Part shown: positions 11,511-23,890 of the stretch, piece after piece | How positions within the stretch are numbered: the stretch's first letter is position 1 | How the letters are laid out: every line of letters starts with the position of its first letter | From: Blumeriella jaapii | Taxonomy: Eukaryota > Ascomycota > Leotiomycetes > Helotiales > Drepanopezizaceae | Length of the DNA stretch: 64,000 nucleotides | Reading direction: 5' to 3' | Assembly (NCBI GenBank): GCA_009599575.1 | Contig: VWND01000083.1 | Coordinates: forward strand, 62,001-126,000 | Notes under the pieces: generated by a model | What the model was told of the DNA's origin: nothing | What the model saw: only the letters and a program-made list of their open reading frames with translations | The model's database searches: none | Program-made: the position numbers and the translations under genes

Positions 11511-13190
11511 ATCCGGCGTATTATATTTGCAATTTTCCGAAAAAAGTTTAATTTAATTTTCGTTCGAAGTAAAAAAAAAAAAACTAACGGGTTTATTTGG
11601 TTTTTATATAAAAATATCGAAATAAAACTTTTAAATCGTTTCGTCGTCGAAAACGAAAGTTTTAAATAAAATAATTTGATTTTATGCTTTTTGTATAATT
11701 TTTTTCGTAATAATTTCGATATTTTCTTTCAGGCCTTTTCGGTCGAAACGTATAATAATCGAAATTTTAAATGCTTTTATTAAAATTTGAAATATTAATA
11801 ATAACGGTACGACGTTTTTAAACGCAGCAGGCGTTTTTGATATTTACGTATTTAGTTTCGAAAAATCAAATTCAAAATCGTTTGAATTTTTTCTTTTCGG
11901 AATGCCGGCGTTTTTTAAATCTGATTCCGTAAAATCGTCGCGTTTTTTATTAATTAGTTTAAAACTTATAGCCCGGCGTCGATTTCCGGCTGTTTTATTC
12001 GCGGTGTTTTTTTTGCTAACGACGCGAATAATTTTTTTTTTTCGAACAGAAAATATTTCGAAAATGTCGGCGCGCTTTTTTACGTTTTTTATTTTTATTT
12101 TTTCCGGAATTATTTTTACAAATATAATAGGTTTTTTATATTCGAATAAGCGATTGTTTGCCGTTACGCTTTTGATTTCGTTTTCGAATTCGTTTTCGAT
12201 AATTAAAAATAAAAATCGCTAAATTGTTTTAGCTGTTTTAAAAATATTAATTGCTACCGCGTATGTTTTTTCGAATTAAACGAAAATAATATTAGCTTTT
12301 TCGTTTTTTTCGTCGTCGTAAATTTAAAATATCGAAATGGCGTCGTTTTTTTTTTTCGGTATAAAAATGCCGTATTTAGCGATATTTAATTTTTTGCTTT
12401 AAAAAAAAGTCAGATTTAAAATTTCGCAGCCGATTAAAACTTTTTTTAGCGATTATATAGCGTCGTCGACCAATTTGCAAATAGCTGTAAAAAAGCTTGT
12501 AAATCTGCGGGCTTTTAAATTGTTAATTTTTAAAATTTGCGCTTTAAAAATATAAGCGTTTAATATTTAAACTTTTTTTTTCGTAAAAGTAATAATTTCG
12601 AAAAAGCGAGCGAAATGTCGAAATAAAATAACACCGGTGATTTTATTAAAAACGTATTTTTAAATATTTTTTTTTCGTTGATTTAGCAAAAAACGCAAAA
12701 CTCGGTCTGTTATTTTTTTTTTATTATTTCGTGCTTTTTTTGCTTCGGCGAAAGCTTTTAAAGCGTTATCGTAATTTAGCAGAAATTTGTCGTAATTAAA
12801 GCTTTTGCGAACGAATTCAATTTTAACGAAGCTTTCGTAATCGAATAGAAATTCGTTAACGTTTTTAATTATTATATCGAATTGCTTTATAAACGTTTTT
12901 ACGAAAGCTGTTTATTAATTTAAAATAGCGGTATTATATATTTGTTTAAATTCGAAAAGATTGCGTATAATAATTTCGTTTTAAAATAAATTAAAAATAA
13001 GCTTGTTAAATTTAGCAACGCTTTGCTTAAAAAACGATATAATATCGATAGATTTGTTAATTAAAAAAGTATGTTATATTTATTAAAAAGTAAATAAAAA
13101 AAAATACGGAAATTGTAAAATATTTGTATTTAAAAGTTACGGAAATCCGCATATTGTTTTTTTAATAAATTATAACTGTTTAAGCAGGCA
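11511..13190 (-). pseudogene. N-terminal part of extra ORF of B1
   Basis: Continuation of the frame cut by A1 at 5044, colinear with B2 at about 21865-23515. It carries one 33-bp inverted-repeat cassette at 11997-12029 in the same phase as in B2. Recognisable conserved words shared with B2 and B4 include EFLFDYE and NYDKFLLNYDN. Function unknown. It is interrupted by many TAA/TAG and some frameshifts. Confidence 0.6.
11997..12029. repeat. 33-bp inverted-repeat cassette, B1 site 1 (extra ORF)
   Basis: Starts ATTCGCG and ends CGCGAAT, 33 bp in all, in frame inside the extra ORF. Read on the minus strand it gives Phe-Ala...Arg-Ile like the other cassettes. Confidence 0.8.
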
Positions 13191-13550
13191 TCCGTTCAGA
13201 ACAACGAAAAAAGTAAACAATGCAGAAAATAGCAAATAATAAAATACATAAAAAATAGTTTTCGTAAAATATGCGAATAATACAAATATATTAAATATAC
13301 GGCTTAAATATATACAAAGCTTTTGTTTTGGTAAACAAAAGTATAATTAAATAAAAGAAAAGTACAGTAAATGTCCCAAATAATATAAAAAAAGGTTTTA
13401 AAAATAAATAGTATATATCAAAACAAAAATAATAAAACAGCATATAATAAAAAAAAAAATAATAAATAACAAAAACAATAAAACAATTAGTAAACAATCT
13501 TATATGCACCTTTTTTCTTTTCGGTTATAAATGGAATTACGATTTAAATT
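13190..13550. other. A+T-rich spacer between integrase and extra ORF, B1
   Basis: Very A+T-rich, with hydrophobic short frames on both strands that are not kept between B1, B2 and B4. I see no domain. It may hold the start of the extra ORF, but no start codon can be chosen. Confidence 0.5.
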
Positions 13551-15000
13551 ATGTTTTTAATAGCGGAATTATCGTTCGGCTGTTTTCAAACCTTTCCAGA
13601 AAATTCTTTTTTTTTAGAAATATAATCGCTTTGGTCGGAATCGTCGTCGGAATCGTTGAAATCGAAATCGCTTTTTAATTTAAAATCCAAAAGGTAAATT
13701 GCTAATTTTTTTTGTAAAATCGCTTTAACCGATTAGCGGCGAACGTTTTTTTTAGTTTTGTTTTATCGAGTTTCGTAAGCTTATAATAGCTTTTATTTAA
13801 TTCGGCTTCGTATATTTCGTAGAATCCGAGCTATTTATAATTAAACTTAATATCGGCCGATTTATTAATAGCGCGCTAAACGTCGTAAATTAAAACCAGG
13901 TTTTTTTTTTTAATTAATGTTTTTTTTAAAACTTTGGTTTTATTTTAAATTTTTTTAGCTGCTTTTTTATATTTTTTTTTTTAAAAATTATTTTTTTTAT
14001 ATTTATATCGCGGTAATCGAGCTGTTTAAATTTTATTATTAATAAATCTGCTTTCGTTTTTATTTTAACTACGTTATAAAGCTTTTATATAAGTTATTTT
14101 GTTTTTAAAAGCAGTCGAGCGTTTTTGCCGTATTAAATAAAAAATAAAATTATTTTAATAAAAGCGTATATATATATACGTATAATAAAAAGCATTTCCG
14201 AAAATTTCCGCGACTAACGCTTATAATTTTTTCGAATAACTTTTAAAAAGCCGTCGAAAATATTTTTATAGCTTCGTTCGACGAATCCGTTGCTTTTCGA
14301 ATTATAAGCTAAAATTTAAATACGTTGGATTTCGTATTTTTTTATAAAAGTTTCGATAACGCTTTTGTTTTCGGATTTATTATCGACGTTTAATTTGCTA
14401 AATAAACCGTATCGATATATAACGTTTTTTTAAAAAAGTCGTTATAATTTCGAAAATAGCGTTTCGGAAAAATCGCTTTTCAAGCTATTTAAACAGATCG
14501 TCGATAGCGAATATAAAATACGTATATCCGCGGTCGGTAATCGGCACGCGTATAACGTCGAAATTAATTTTTTTTTAAATTTTAAAAAACCACGTCGGAT
14601 ATAATAAATTTTTTTTTCGTTTTGGCTTTCGTTTTTAACAAAAAATACAATTTTTAATAAAGGTTTTGCAATTTTTAAAATATTTTTTTTATCAGAAATT
14701 GTTTTTAATTCGGTAATAAATAGTTTTAGCTTTTTTATAAAACACTTTTTCGTAGGTTTTTTTTATAATTTAAAACTTATCGGTTTTATTATTTACTACT
14801 AAGCGTTTTTAATATATATTATTTTTTATTTTATATAACTTTTTGTCGGTTAAAATATAATCGAAAACTTGGTTTTTAAATAATTTAAATTAATAATTTA
14901 ATACGCTAAATAATTTAAATAAAATAATTAAATAATATACGATTAAATAAAAGTTTTCGATTTCGTAATTATCGATCAAAAGTTTATTTTCGTTGCTAAT
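13550..15000 (-). pseudogene. integrase of B1
   Basis: Same order as in B2 and B4: rve core at about 14200-14640, a GPF/Y-like C-terminal module near 13740-13880 (cognate of LNYKWLGFYEICEAEL in B2), then an acidic Asp/Ser tail at about 13625-13680. It would insert the DNA copy into the host chromosome. It is more decayed than B2, with most Gln codons now stops. Confidence 0.75.
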
Positions 15001-15031
15001 CGGCTTATTCCGATCGTTTTCGGCCAAATTT

Positions 15032-15127
15032 ATTCGCGGTGCCAGCCGAAATAATAACGCGAATGCTTTTTCGGCCCGAAAATTAATATTTTTTATTCGC
15101 GGTGCTAGCCGAAATAACAACGCGAAT
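15032..15127. repeat. Paired 33-bp inverted-repeat cassettes, B1 sites 2 and 3
   Basis: Two cassettes, 15032-15064 and 15095-15127, separated by 30 bp. The spacer contains the palindrome TTTTCGGCCCGAAAA in degraded form. All three modules lie in one frame between RNase H and integrase on the minus strand and encode FALLFRLAPRI-type peptides. Confidence 0.85.
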
Positions 15128-15129
15128 GG

Positions 15130-17000
15130 TTTTGGTTTTATAAAACCTAAAGCGCAAATAGCGAAGCATCCGATTTCGTTAGCGATTTATTCGTCGATAT
15201 TTTATTCGTTTTGTTTAACGAAATTAAACGAATAAAAACGTTTTCGTTTGAAAAAGTTATTTGCCGTTGTATTAATTATTTTTTTAATATATTTGATTTC
15301 GAAATTTATAAATCGCATTTAAGCTATTTAATTAATAACGAGCGCTTTTAATAAATTATTAGTTTTTTCGTTTAATTAATCGATAAAAACTTTTGCGTTT
15401 ATTTCCAAAATAAAATATACGCCGTATAATTCGCTTTTTATTTTTTTTATTATTTTAAAAGCGCTTCGATATTTTCGTTTAATAATATCGTAGCGTGTTT
15501 TAGCGAAAAATTATAAGCCGTTTTCGAATCGTAAAAAATGCCGTTTTTTATTTTCGTTTATTTATTATAATATAATTTTCTAACCGAAAATATTAGCGTC
15601 GATAATTAAAATAATTTTTTTTGCGTTTGGGTTATAATCGATTCGTATAAACGATAAAACCGATAAAAAATCGTTTTTAAAGATTTCTATAGTTTTATTT
15701 TGTTTTTTTTTCCAAACGAAATCGATTTTTTTTTTCGTAACGTAAATAAATACAGTTTTTTAAAAAAAGTTTTTAATTTAATTGCGGTAATAAATTATAA
15801 CGCTAATAAAAGCTTTAGCTTCGGTAATATTTTCATATTTTTTTTATTCGCAAATCTTTTTAATTTTTTTTCGTTAAAAATAACGGCCAGCGTTATTAAT
15901 TATATAATTAACGATATTTATTTCGGATATACAAAATTTTAATCGAAGGCCAATAATAGCTTTGGCTTTTTCGAAGCAAATTATAACTTTGTCGATGTTT
16001 TAAATATATTTTATTATATAACGTCGAATTTTAGAAAAGATTTTTTTATTATTATAATATAATTTAAAATTTTTTATTTTAACGTCGTTAACGTAAAAAA
16101 AAATAATATCAGAAATGCAAATAATAAAAATTTTATATACGATTTTCACGAATTAAACGACTGAATTAATAATTTTCATAAGTATTTTGGTTATACGTAA
16201 TAAATCGATTGAAATTTAAATTACCGTTATATTTCGAAATCGTAAATTAAATATTAAATAATCGTAGCCGAAAAACAAATCGAAAAAAAAAGCGATCGTT
16301 AATTTTGCGAATTCGTTTAAAAATTAATCGACGTTGAATAGCACGTTAGCGTTTCGTATCGTTATTTTGTTTATTTCGACGATTGCGATAATAAATTTGT
16401 AAATGCTTTTTTTTTTTTTTCGCAACGATAAATTATTTGTTTTTATATAAGCCGTAGCAAAATTCGAAAATCTTTTGTTTAATTCGTTTTTTTAGTATTT
16501 CGATTATTTTATTTTAAAAAGTTTTAAAAACTAAAAAGATTTTTTTTTGCCAGATTTCGTAAAGCACGGTTTTGATATTAATATAAAACGTAACGTTAAA
16601 ATTGAATTAGCCTATTTCGGTAAAATCGAAAGCTATAGCTTTTTTTCGGTTGCGTAAAATTTCGTACAAAACCTTTTTTTTTTTTAGCAAAAATTAAGTT
16701 CCGATTGCTAAATTATCAAATCGTTTTTTTATAAATCGGCTGTCAAATAATAAGCTGGAAAATCGGCCGGTGATAAATCTTTCGAATTCGCTAATAATTA
16801 ATTAAAATAATTTTGTTACTTCGTTTTTTTCGAATTAATCGTTTATTTTTCCGAAAATATTTCCACCGGATTCGCTAAAATTTACGAATCGTATTTTATT
16901 AGTTTTGCGCTTGTAAAAAATGCTGATATTAATATAAAAAAGTAAAATATATAAGTCGGATTTATTTAATACGAAAACGAAATTTTCGGAACTTTTATTT
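15130..17000 (-). pseudogene. reverse transcriptase and RNase H of B1
   Basis: Colinear with B2 at 25480-27350. RNase H is at about 15200-15680 and the RT palm at about 15930-16420. The frame is split by stops and small indels; identity rests mainly on the better-preserved B2 and B4 copies. Confidence 0.7.
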
Positions 17001-17039
17001 CCGAATTAATAGCCAAAAATATTAATATTAGCTAATTTT

Positions 17040-17072
17040 ATTCGCGATATTATTTCGATTAATAATATAAAT
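17040..17072. repeat. 33-bp inverted-repeat cassette, B1 site 4
   Basis: Left arm ATTCGCG intact, right arm decayed to ATATAAAT. Same place as 27392, 48106 and 59613, between protease and RT. Confidence 0.7.
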
Positions 17073-17379
17073 GCTTTTAGCTAAGTATTTTCTAGATTTT
17101 GTTATAATTTAGCGTTTGTTTTAAAACCAAAGCCGGTTATTCGTTTTTCGATAAAACGTCGATTAAAAAAATTTTATCGCCGGCGACGATAATTTGATTT
17201 TGAAAAAATCGGTTTTAGTTTTAGAAAAAAGCTTTTATTTAGCCTTTCCGGTATATTTAAAACTAACGAAACTTTTCAAAATCCAAAGCATTTTAAAAAT
17301 AATAAAATAAAAGCATTTTTTTATTATTAAAAAGTTTTTATAAATAATAATACTTTTAATATCGACTTTTATATTTCGT

Positions 17380-17640
17380 ACAATTTTATTAAACTTAATA
17401 ATATTTTTATTAATAATAATATAAATTATTCGTTTATCGGTAATAATCGAAATACTATTAGTTTCGGCTGTTTTTTGATTTATATAATTGATTTCGGCTT
17501 TATTATCGAATAAAGCGAAAACGGTTGTATTTTTCTTAAATATAATTTTTATTTTTAGCGCTTTTATAGCCGTATAAAAGCAATTTCGTCGTTTTAACTT
17601 TTGGGTTTTTATAACGAAAGCTAAAAAGCTGATTTCCGAA
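17380..17640 (-). pseudogene. retropepsin region of B1
   Basis: Colinear with the B2 protease (27729-27977). The active-site word corresponding to ALLDNKAEVNCINQ is mutated but alignable. Confidence 0.6.
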
Positions 17641-18139
17641 GATTTCTTTTTATCGGCTAAATTAATTATGATATTGTAAATTTCTTTTTAATCTTTTTCT
17701 AATTTAAAATCGTTTTTTTTTCGAATAATTTCAATTTTTTCGTTTTTTTTTAATATAGGGATTTGTTTATTAATAATTTTATCGAATTTTTCTTCTGTGC
17801 TAAATAAATCGTTAAATTTTAATTTAATCTTTTGTTTTATAATTTTTTTAATAGCTTCGTCGACGGCTTCGGAGCTAATATATTTGTCGATCTATTTTTC
17901 GCTTCGTATTAATAATAAGCGTTTAAAAGCTAATACTTTTTAAATAATTTAAACCGGAATATCGGTGTCGATATCTTTTATATCGTCGTTAATTTTTTTT
18001 ATTATAAACGTTTTTTTAATAATTTTATCGATTTTTTTTCGAATTTCAAAATTTTTTTTTTTTTCGATTTTAACGTTTTTTTTCATACCAGTTGGTTTGG
18101 CGAATAAAACAAAAGCATTTTGCTTTTTTATGATTCGCT

Positions 18140-19772
18140 AGTTTAATTATGCAGCCATAATATTTGCAAATGCGATATTTGCATTAGCAATATATATATT
18201 TGTTTTTTATTTATATATTTAAATTTTATTTATATTTAAAATAAAAGTTTTTTTTTTAATTAATACGCTTTTTGGGATATTTTTTTTTTATTAATAAAAA
18301 TCGTTTTTGCATCTTTTCTGTTTTTTAAACAGTCGTTTTATTCCGTACCTTTTATTTTTAAGCGAATAGTATTTAATTAGCTCTGATTTTCAGCTTTATT
18401 AAAAAGGCCTATTCTTGCTTCCGTCGGTCCGAAGCAAATCGTTTTATACTTATTAATATAGCAAATATTATTATTTATATAAAAATTAAATGCTTTGTAT
18501 TTAAAGCGAATATAAGATTTTTCGCAATAAATTTTTTTATTATTACAAAATTCATATTTAGGGCTACGGAGTCTGTTTTAATAATTATTTCTACCATTTT
18601 GATAGCCGCGATTTTGGTTTCCGCGTTGATTTCCTTTTTTCTTTTGATAATTGTTATTATAATTAATATTTCGCTGATCCTAATCGCTAGCACGAGAAAG
18701 TTGCCATTAGGCAGCTATTATTTCTACGATGGCTTAGCGAAGCTGATCGCTTCGCGCATTTTAAAAAAAGTAATTATTATAAAAGCTATTTTAATCGTTT
18801 TTATTATTCGAATTAACGTAAAAAAGTTTTTTCTGCTGTTATATAAAACCTTCGATTTTGCTTTATAATTTTTGAATTTTAATATCGGTAAATTTTAATA
18901 CGAGAGTTTCGATATTCTTATTAAGTTTTTCCAAGCCTGTAAATTTTGCAAAACGATTAAATAATATAATAATTAATTATTTTTAGCGATTTCGGTAACT
19001 TTTAATAGCTGGGCATGTTTTTGTATTAAAACTTCCACGTTTTTTTTATAAATAGAAAAGGGCGATTTTTTTTGATTTATAGCTTCGATAATATATTCGC
19101 TTTAATCTTGTTTAAAAACGAATTTTACAAATTTGAAATATTAATCGAAAATTTCAGAGTTTTGTTTATTAATTTTAAAATATTTAATAGTTTTGTTGCG
19201 AATGCTGGTTGGAAGGCCAAATAAAAACAATTTTTTTTGTTTAATCTCGTTTAAAACTTTTTTATTAACGAAAACGTCAGAAACTCTCGTATAAATACGA
19301 TAATAAGCCTTAAGTTTTTTAGCTTGGCGAATTGTTATAATAAACTGTTTAAAAAAAGCGATAATATCGCGAATTTGCTAGCGATCGTGGTTTCGGAATT
19401 CCGATTTCAAAGTTTTAACTAGCTTACGCCAGTTTCGAGCCCTAATAGTTTTTTATTTATTTATCGATTTAATAATATCTTTGATAATTAGGTTATAATA
19501 GCGAAAAAGTTTATCGAATATTTTAATTTTAAAAATTCCGAAATCTTCATAAGTTTTTTTATATTTCTCGATAAAATCGGTGATATTAGCGCTACCGAAT
19601 AAAAGTGCATCAGAGGAATCAAAAAAAAGCATACGGCCTCGCATAAAAAAACGAAAAGCGTCGTTATCTATAATATTAGCGAAAATATTAATAAAATTTG
19701 AATTAAATAAATAAATGTTTTCTGAAATTGCAAATTAAGGGTTTTTAATATAAAAAAAATCGTTTTTAATAA
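18140..19772 (-). pseudogene. gag of B1
   Basis: The gag core begins near 19644 with a Met-Arg-Gly-Arg-Met start-like word and continues with NITDFIEKYKKTYEDFGIFK (19580-19520). A Cys-rich nucleocapsid segment follows near 18480-18560. B2 entered at 19772, cutting off the N-terminal extension that now lies at 31038-31684. The inserted element explains why this copy seems to lack the 650-bp leader seen in B2, B3 and B4. Confidence 0.75.
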
Positions 19773-20039
19773 TATAAAAGTAGGTAGGAAAACCAGACTG
19801 ATACGGCCATATGTCGGTGGGTAAGATAATCTAGGGAATCCCTAGAAAAAACTGAAAAAAAAAAAAAAAAAATAAATAAAAATATAAATTAAACTGCGTG
19901 TTTATAATACTATTTAAAAAAGTGTTTTGCTTTTATACCTGTTAAAAGTAATTAATAGCAAAAGGTTTCGGAAGGATTTATGCCTCGACCATAACTAAAA
20001 TTACTAATTTTTATTAATACAAAATATCACCGTTTTACA
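19773..20039 (-). repeat. 3' LTR of B2 (267 bp)
   Basis: It starts TATAAAAGTAGG (TGTAAAAG before mutation) and ends CCGTTTTACA. Confidence 0.93.
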
Positions 20040-20185
20040 TTCTGTTTTAAATAATATATATAATCGTTTTTAATTACGACCAAAAAAAAATATAATTTTA
20101 ATAAATGCAATCTAGTCTATTTTATATAATTTAAAAACCAATTAATTAAAAACCGAATTTTTTAGCCTTATATTTTTTCGGTCTT

Positions 20186-23100
20186 TTAATTCGTTTTTGG
20201 CTTTTTTATTATTAGCTTTTACGAAAAAATAGCGTTTCGCTTATCGTTTAAATCATTTTGTTTATTTTGCTTTTTTAAAAAATAATTTAATAAAATATTA
20301 ATCGAAATATCGTTTAAATTTACGAACGTTCTAATAGCTTTTTCGTCGATAATATTATTAAATATCGCCGCGACAGATATTTTCTACGATTTTTTTTCGT
20401 AAATAATAAATTTTAGCTTCTGAACGTAGTTCTACGCTTTGCAAAAAGCGTTGAAAAGTTTCGTATTAAAATCGTAAAAATAATCGATTAATTCGTTGTA
20501 ATTAAAACCGATTAACGCTTTTGCTTCGCGCAAAACTAATAAATCGGACTACGATTGTTTACCGACGAATGCTTCTGAAAAAGCTTCAAAGCTTATAAAA
20601 AAAACTATTTTACGAAATAGTTCGGAAATAGTCGTTTGCAATCGAAACCACCGAAAATACTATAATTATTTTCGCCGCAATATAAACAATATCAAATTGC
20701 TTATCGGATTATCGTTTTCGAAATAGTTTTTATATTTTTGCGCCGTATAATTATTCGAATAAATTAGCATCGCGCCATCGGTTTTTTGGATTCTGAATCT
20801 AACGAAAACCTTTTGCTTAGTCGAGAAACTAATAAAAATCATTTTATTTTCTATTCCGTAACTTTCGGTTTCGTAGTCCGATAAAATAGCCGAGGCCATT
20901 GTTTTAAACGCGCTGAAATACGAAAAAGCTGAGCTTTTCTAAATAGTTTTAATCAGCTTGGCGTCGTGATATAATCGTAAATAAGCTTCGATTATTTTCG
21001 AATTATATACGAATATAAACAAAACGTAATAATCGAAAATAGCGTCGATAAGATTTTCGATTTTTTTTTTTTTTTAAAAATCGGCGATATCGAATTTTAT
21101 AATTATAATACGATCGGAGCCAGCGAAATTTAAAGCGATCGAAACGTCAAAGTATATCACGAAACGGCAGTTTCTAAAGTTTCGGATAATTAAAATAGCG
21201 AAATAAAAGCCGGGGTGTATTTTAAAAGTTTATTAAATAAAACTGTAAAATATATTAGCGAAAAAAGCTATAAGCGCTTTTTGGGTTTTAACCAATCGAA
21301 AATAATATTTGTATATAATTATTTTTTTTTTTATAAAATGCAGCAGTAGTTTGTTTTTTCCGTTATAAAACCTTACGTGGTTAACGAATTCGCAGCTTAG
21401 TTTAAGTAAATTTTAAAATATATTTTCGGTCGAAAAGCCAAAAAAGTCGATTTTTAAAAATATTCGTTGCTTTTATTTTTTTACGTTTTAATCGAACTTT
21501 ATAATCGCGTTAAAAATTTTAGAATCTGCTTTGAAATTTGCGTAGCCCAAATAAATTTTAGCACGCGCTTAAATAATTTTCGCAGTTTTTCGTCGGAATA
21601 TAAATTAATTATTAAAATCAATTTCGAATACGTCGTAATCCGAATTTTTAATAGCAGCGAATCGATCAGCGAAGCCGATAACGTTAACTTTTTTTATAAT
21701 CAAATCGTAATACGCCGCGTAACAACGTACGTAAAAATAGCAAAATTTGCCGTTTTTTCTAGCGTTGACGTTATTTGTAAAAACGAAATTAAAAAATCGA
21801 AGTTTTTCAACGAAAAAAAGTTCGAATAAAAACGGGTCACCGTTTTTAAAAATCTTTTTTATTTGTTTTAACGTATTATATTTACAATTTTCCGAAAAAA
21901 GCTTAATTTAGTTTTTATTCGAAGCAAAAGAAAAAAAGCTGACGGATTTATTTGGCTTTTATATAAAAATGCCGAAGTAAAATTTTTAAATCGTTTCGTC
22001 GTCGAAAGCGAAAGTTTTAAGCAAAGTAATTTAATTTTATATCTTTTGTATAATTTTTTCCGCGATAATTTCGATATTTTTTTCCAGGCTTTTTCGGTCG
22101 AATCGTGCAATAATCGAAATTTTAAATGCTTTTATTAAAGTTTGAAATATTAGCGGTTCGACGTTTTTAAACGCAGCAAGCGTTTCTGGTGTTTGCGTAT
22201 TTAATTTCGAAAAATTAAATTCAAAATCGTTTAAATCCTTTCCTTTCGAAATGCCGGCGTTTTTTAAATCCGATTTTGTAAAATCGTCGCGTTTTTTATT
22301 AATTAGCTTAAAGCTTATAGCTCGGCGTCGATTTCCGGCTGTTTTTATTCGCGATGCTTTTTCCGCTAGCGACGCGAATAGTTTTTTTTTCCGAACAGAA
22401 AAAGTTTCGAAAATATCGGCGCGCTTTTTTACGTTTTTTATTTTTATTTTTTTCGGAATCGTTTTTATAAATATAATAAGTTTTTTGTATTCGAATAAGC
22501 GGTTATTTGCTATCACGCTTTTAATTTCGTTTTCGGATTCGTTTTCGATAATTAAAAATAAAAATCGCTAAATTGTTTTAGCTGTTTTAAAAATATTAAT
22601 TATTACCGCGTATGTTTTTTCGAATTAAACGAAGATAATATTAGCTTTTTCGTTTTTTTCGTCGTTGTAAATTTAAAATATCGGAATAGCGTCGTTTTTT
22701 TTTTTCGGTATAAAAATGCCGCATTTAGCGACGCTTAGTTTTTTGCTTTAAAAAAAAGTCAGATTTGGGATTTCGCAGCCGATTAAAATTTTTTTTAGCG
22801 ATTATATAGCGTCGTCGATCAGTTTGCAAACAGCTGTAAAAAAGCTTGTAAATCTGCGGGCTTTTGGATTATTAGCTTTTAGAATTTGCGTTTTAAAAAT
22901 ATAAGCGTTTAATATCCAGACTTTTTTTTTCGTAAAAATAATAATTTCGAAAAAGCGAGCGAAATGCCGAAATAAAATAATACCGGTAATTTTATTAAAA
23001 ACGTATTTTTGAATATTCTTTTTTCGTTGATTTAATAAAAAGCGCAAAACTCGGTCTGTCACCTTTTTTTTGTTATTTCGAACTTTCCGTGCTTCGGCGA

Positions 23101-23515
23101 AAGTTTTTAAAACGTTGTCGTAATTTAGCAGAAATTTGTTATAATTAAAATTTTTGCGAACGAATTTAGCTTTAACGAAACTTTTGTAATCGAATAAAAA
23201 TTCGTTGATATTTTCAATTATTATATCGAATTATTTTATAAATATTTTTACGAAAGCTGCTTATTAATCTGAAATAACGGCATTATATATTTGCTTAAAT
23301 TCGGAAAAATTGCGTATAATAGTTTCGTTTTAAAGTAAATTAAAAATAAATTTGCCAGGTTTAGCAATGCTTTGCTTAAAAAACGATATAATATCGATAA
23401 ATTTATTAATTAAAAAAATATGTTGTGTTTATTAAAAAATAGTTAAGAAAAAGTACGAAGATTATAAAGTATTTGTATTTAAAAGCCACGGGAATCCGCA
23501 TGCTGTTTTTTCAAT
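20186..23515 (-). pseudogene. Large extra ORF of family B, about 1,110 codons, unknown function
   Basis: One continuous reading frame downstream of integrase on the same strand, ending at TAA 20186-20188 after Pro-Lys-Thr-Asn. I followed the frame from about 23515 to the stop: points at 23062, 22516, 21838, 20899 and 20437 are all in phase. The internal stops I met are TAA/TAG, where CAA, CAG or TGG is expected. Features: helical N-terminal part (NKFLLNYDNVLKTFAEARK, near 23100), a Lys/Arg-rich middle with one inverted-repeat cassette (22347-22379), and a Lys/Asn/Gln-rich basic tail. I see no membrane anchor, protease or nuclease motif and do not recognise a family. The true start is not determined. 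Parts recur in B1, B4, B5 and B6. Confidence 0.7.
22347..22379. repeat. 33-bp inverted-repeat cassette, B2 site 1 (extra ORF)
   Basis: ATTCGCG...CGCGAAT. On the minus strand it reads Phe-Ala-Ser-Leu-Ala-Glu-Lys-Ala-Ser-Arg-Ile in the frame of the extra ORF. Both arms are intact. Confidence 0.88.
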
Positions 23516-23890
23516 AAAATATAATTATTTAAATAAGCATCCGTTTAAAACAACGAAAAAAATAAATAATACAGAAAGTAGCAAATAATAAAATATATAA
23601 AAGATAGTTTTCGTAAAATATGCGAATAATATAAATATATTAAACGTGCGGCTTAAACATATACAAAGCTTTTGTTTTGGTAAATAAAAAGTACAGTCAA
23701 ACAAAGAAAAATATAGTAAATGTTTTAAACAATATAGAAAAAGGTTTTAAAAATAAACAGTGTATATTAAAATAAAAACAATAAAATAGTATATAATAAA
23801 AAGAAAAATAATAAATAACAAAAAACAGCAGAACAGTTAATAAATAATTTTGTATATACTTTTCTTTTTTTCGGTTATAAATGAAATCAC
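23516..23890. other. A+T-rich spacer between integrase and extra ORF, B2
   Basis: No domain visible. Short hydrophobic frames reflect base composition. The extra ORF may begin in here. Confidence 0.5.

Noticed and set aside
13291..13509. 72-codon membrane-like minus-strand frame
   Set aside because: A+T-rich spacer between integrase and extra ORF; the frame and its residues are not kept in B2 or B4, and hydrophobicity follows from base composition.
21467..21829. 120-codon plus-strand frame
   Set aside because: Antisense to the extra ORF of B2, whose minus frame is continuous for over 1,000 codons; no homologue on this strand in the other copies.
22251..22571. 106-codon plus-strand frame repeated at 11902-12222
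   Set aside because: Present in both copies only because the DNA is homologous; the minus-strand extra ORF explains the conservation.
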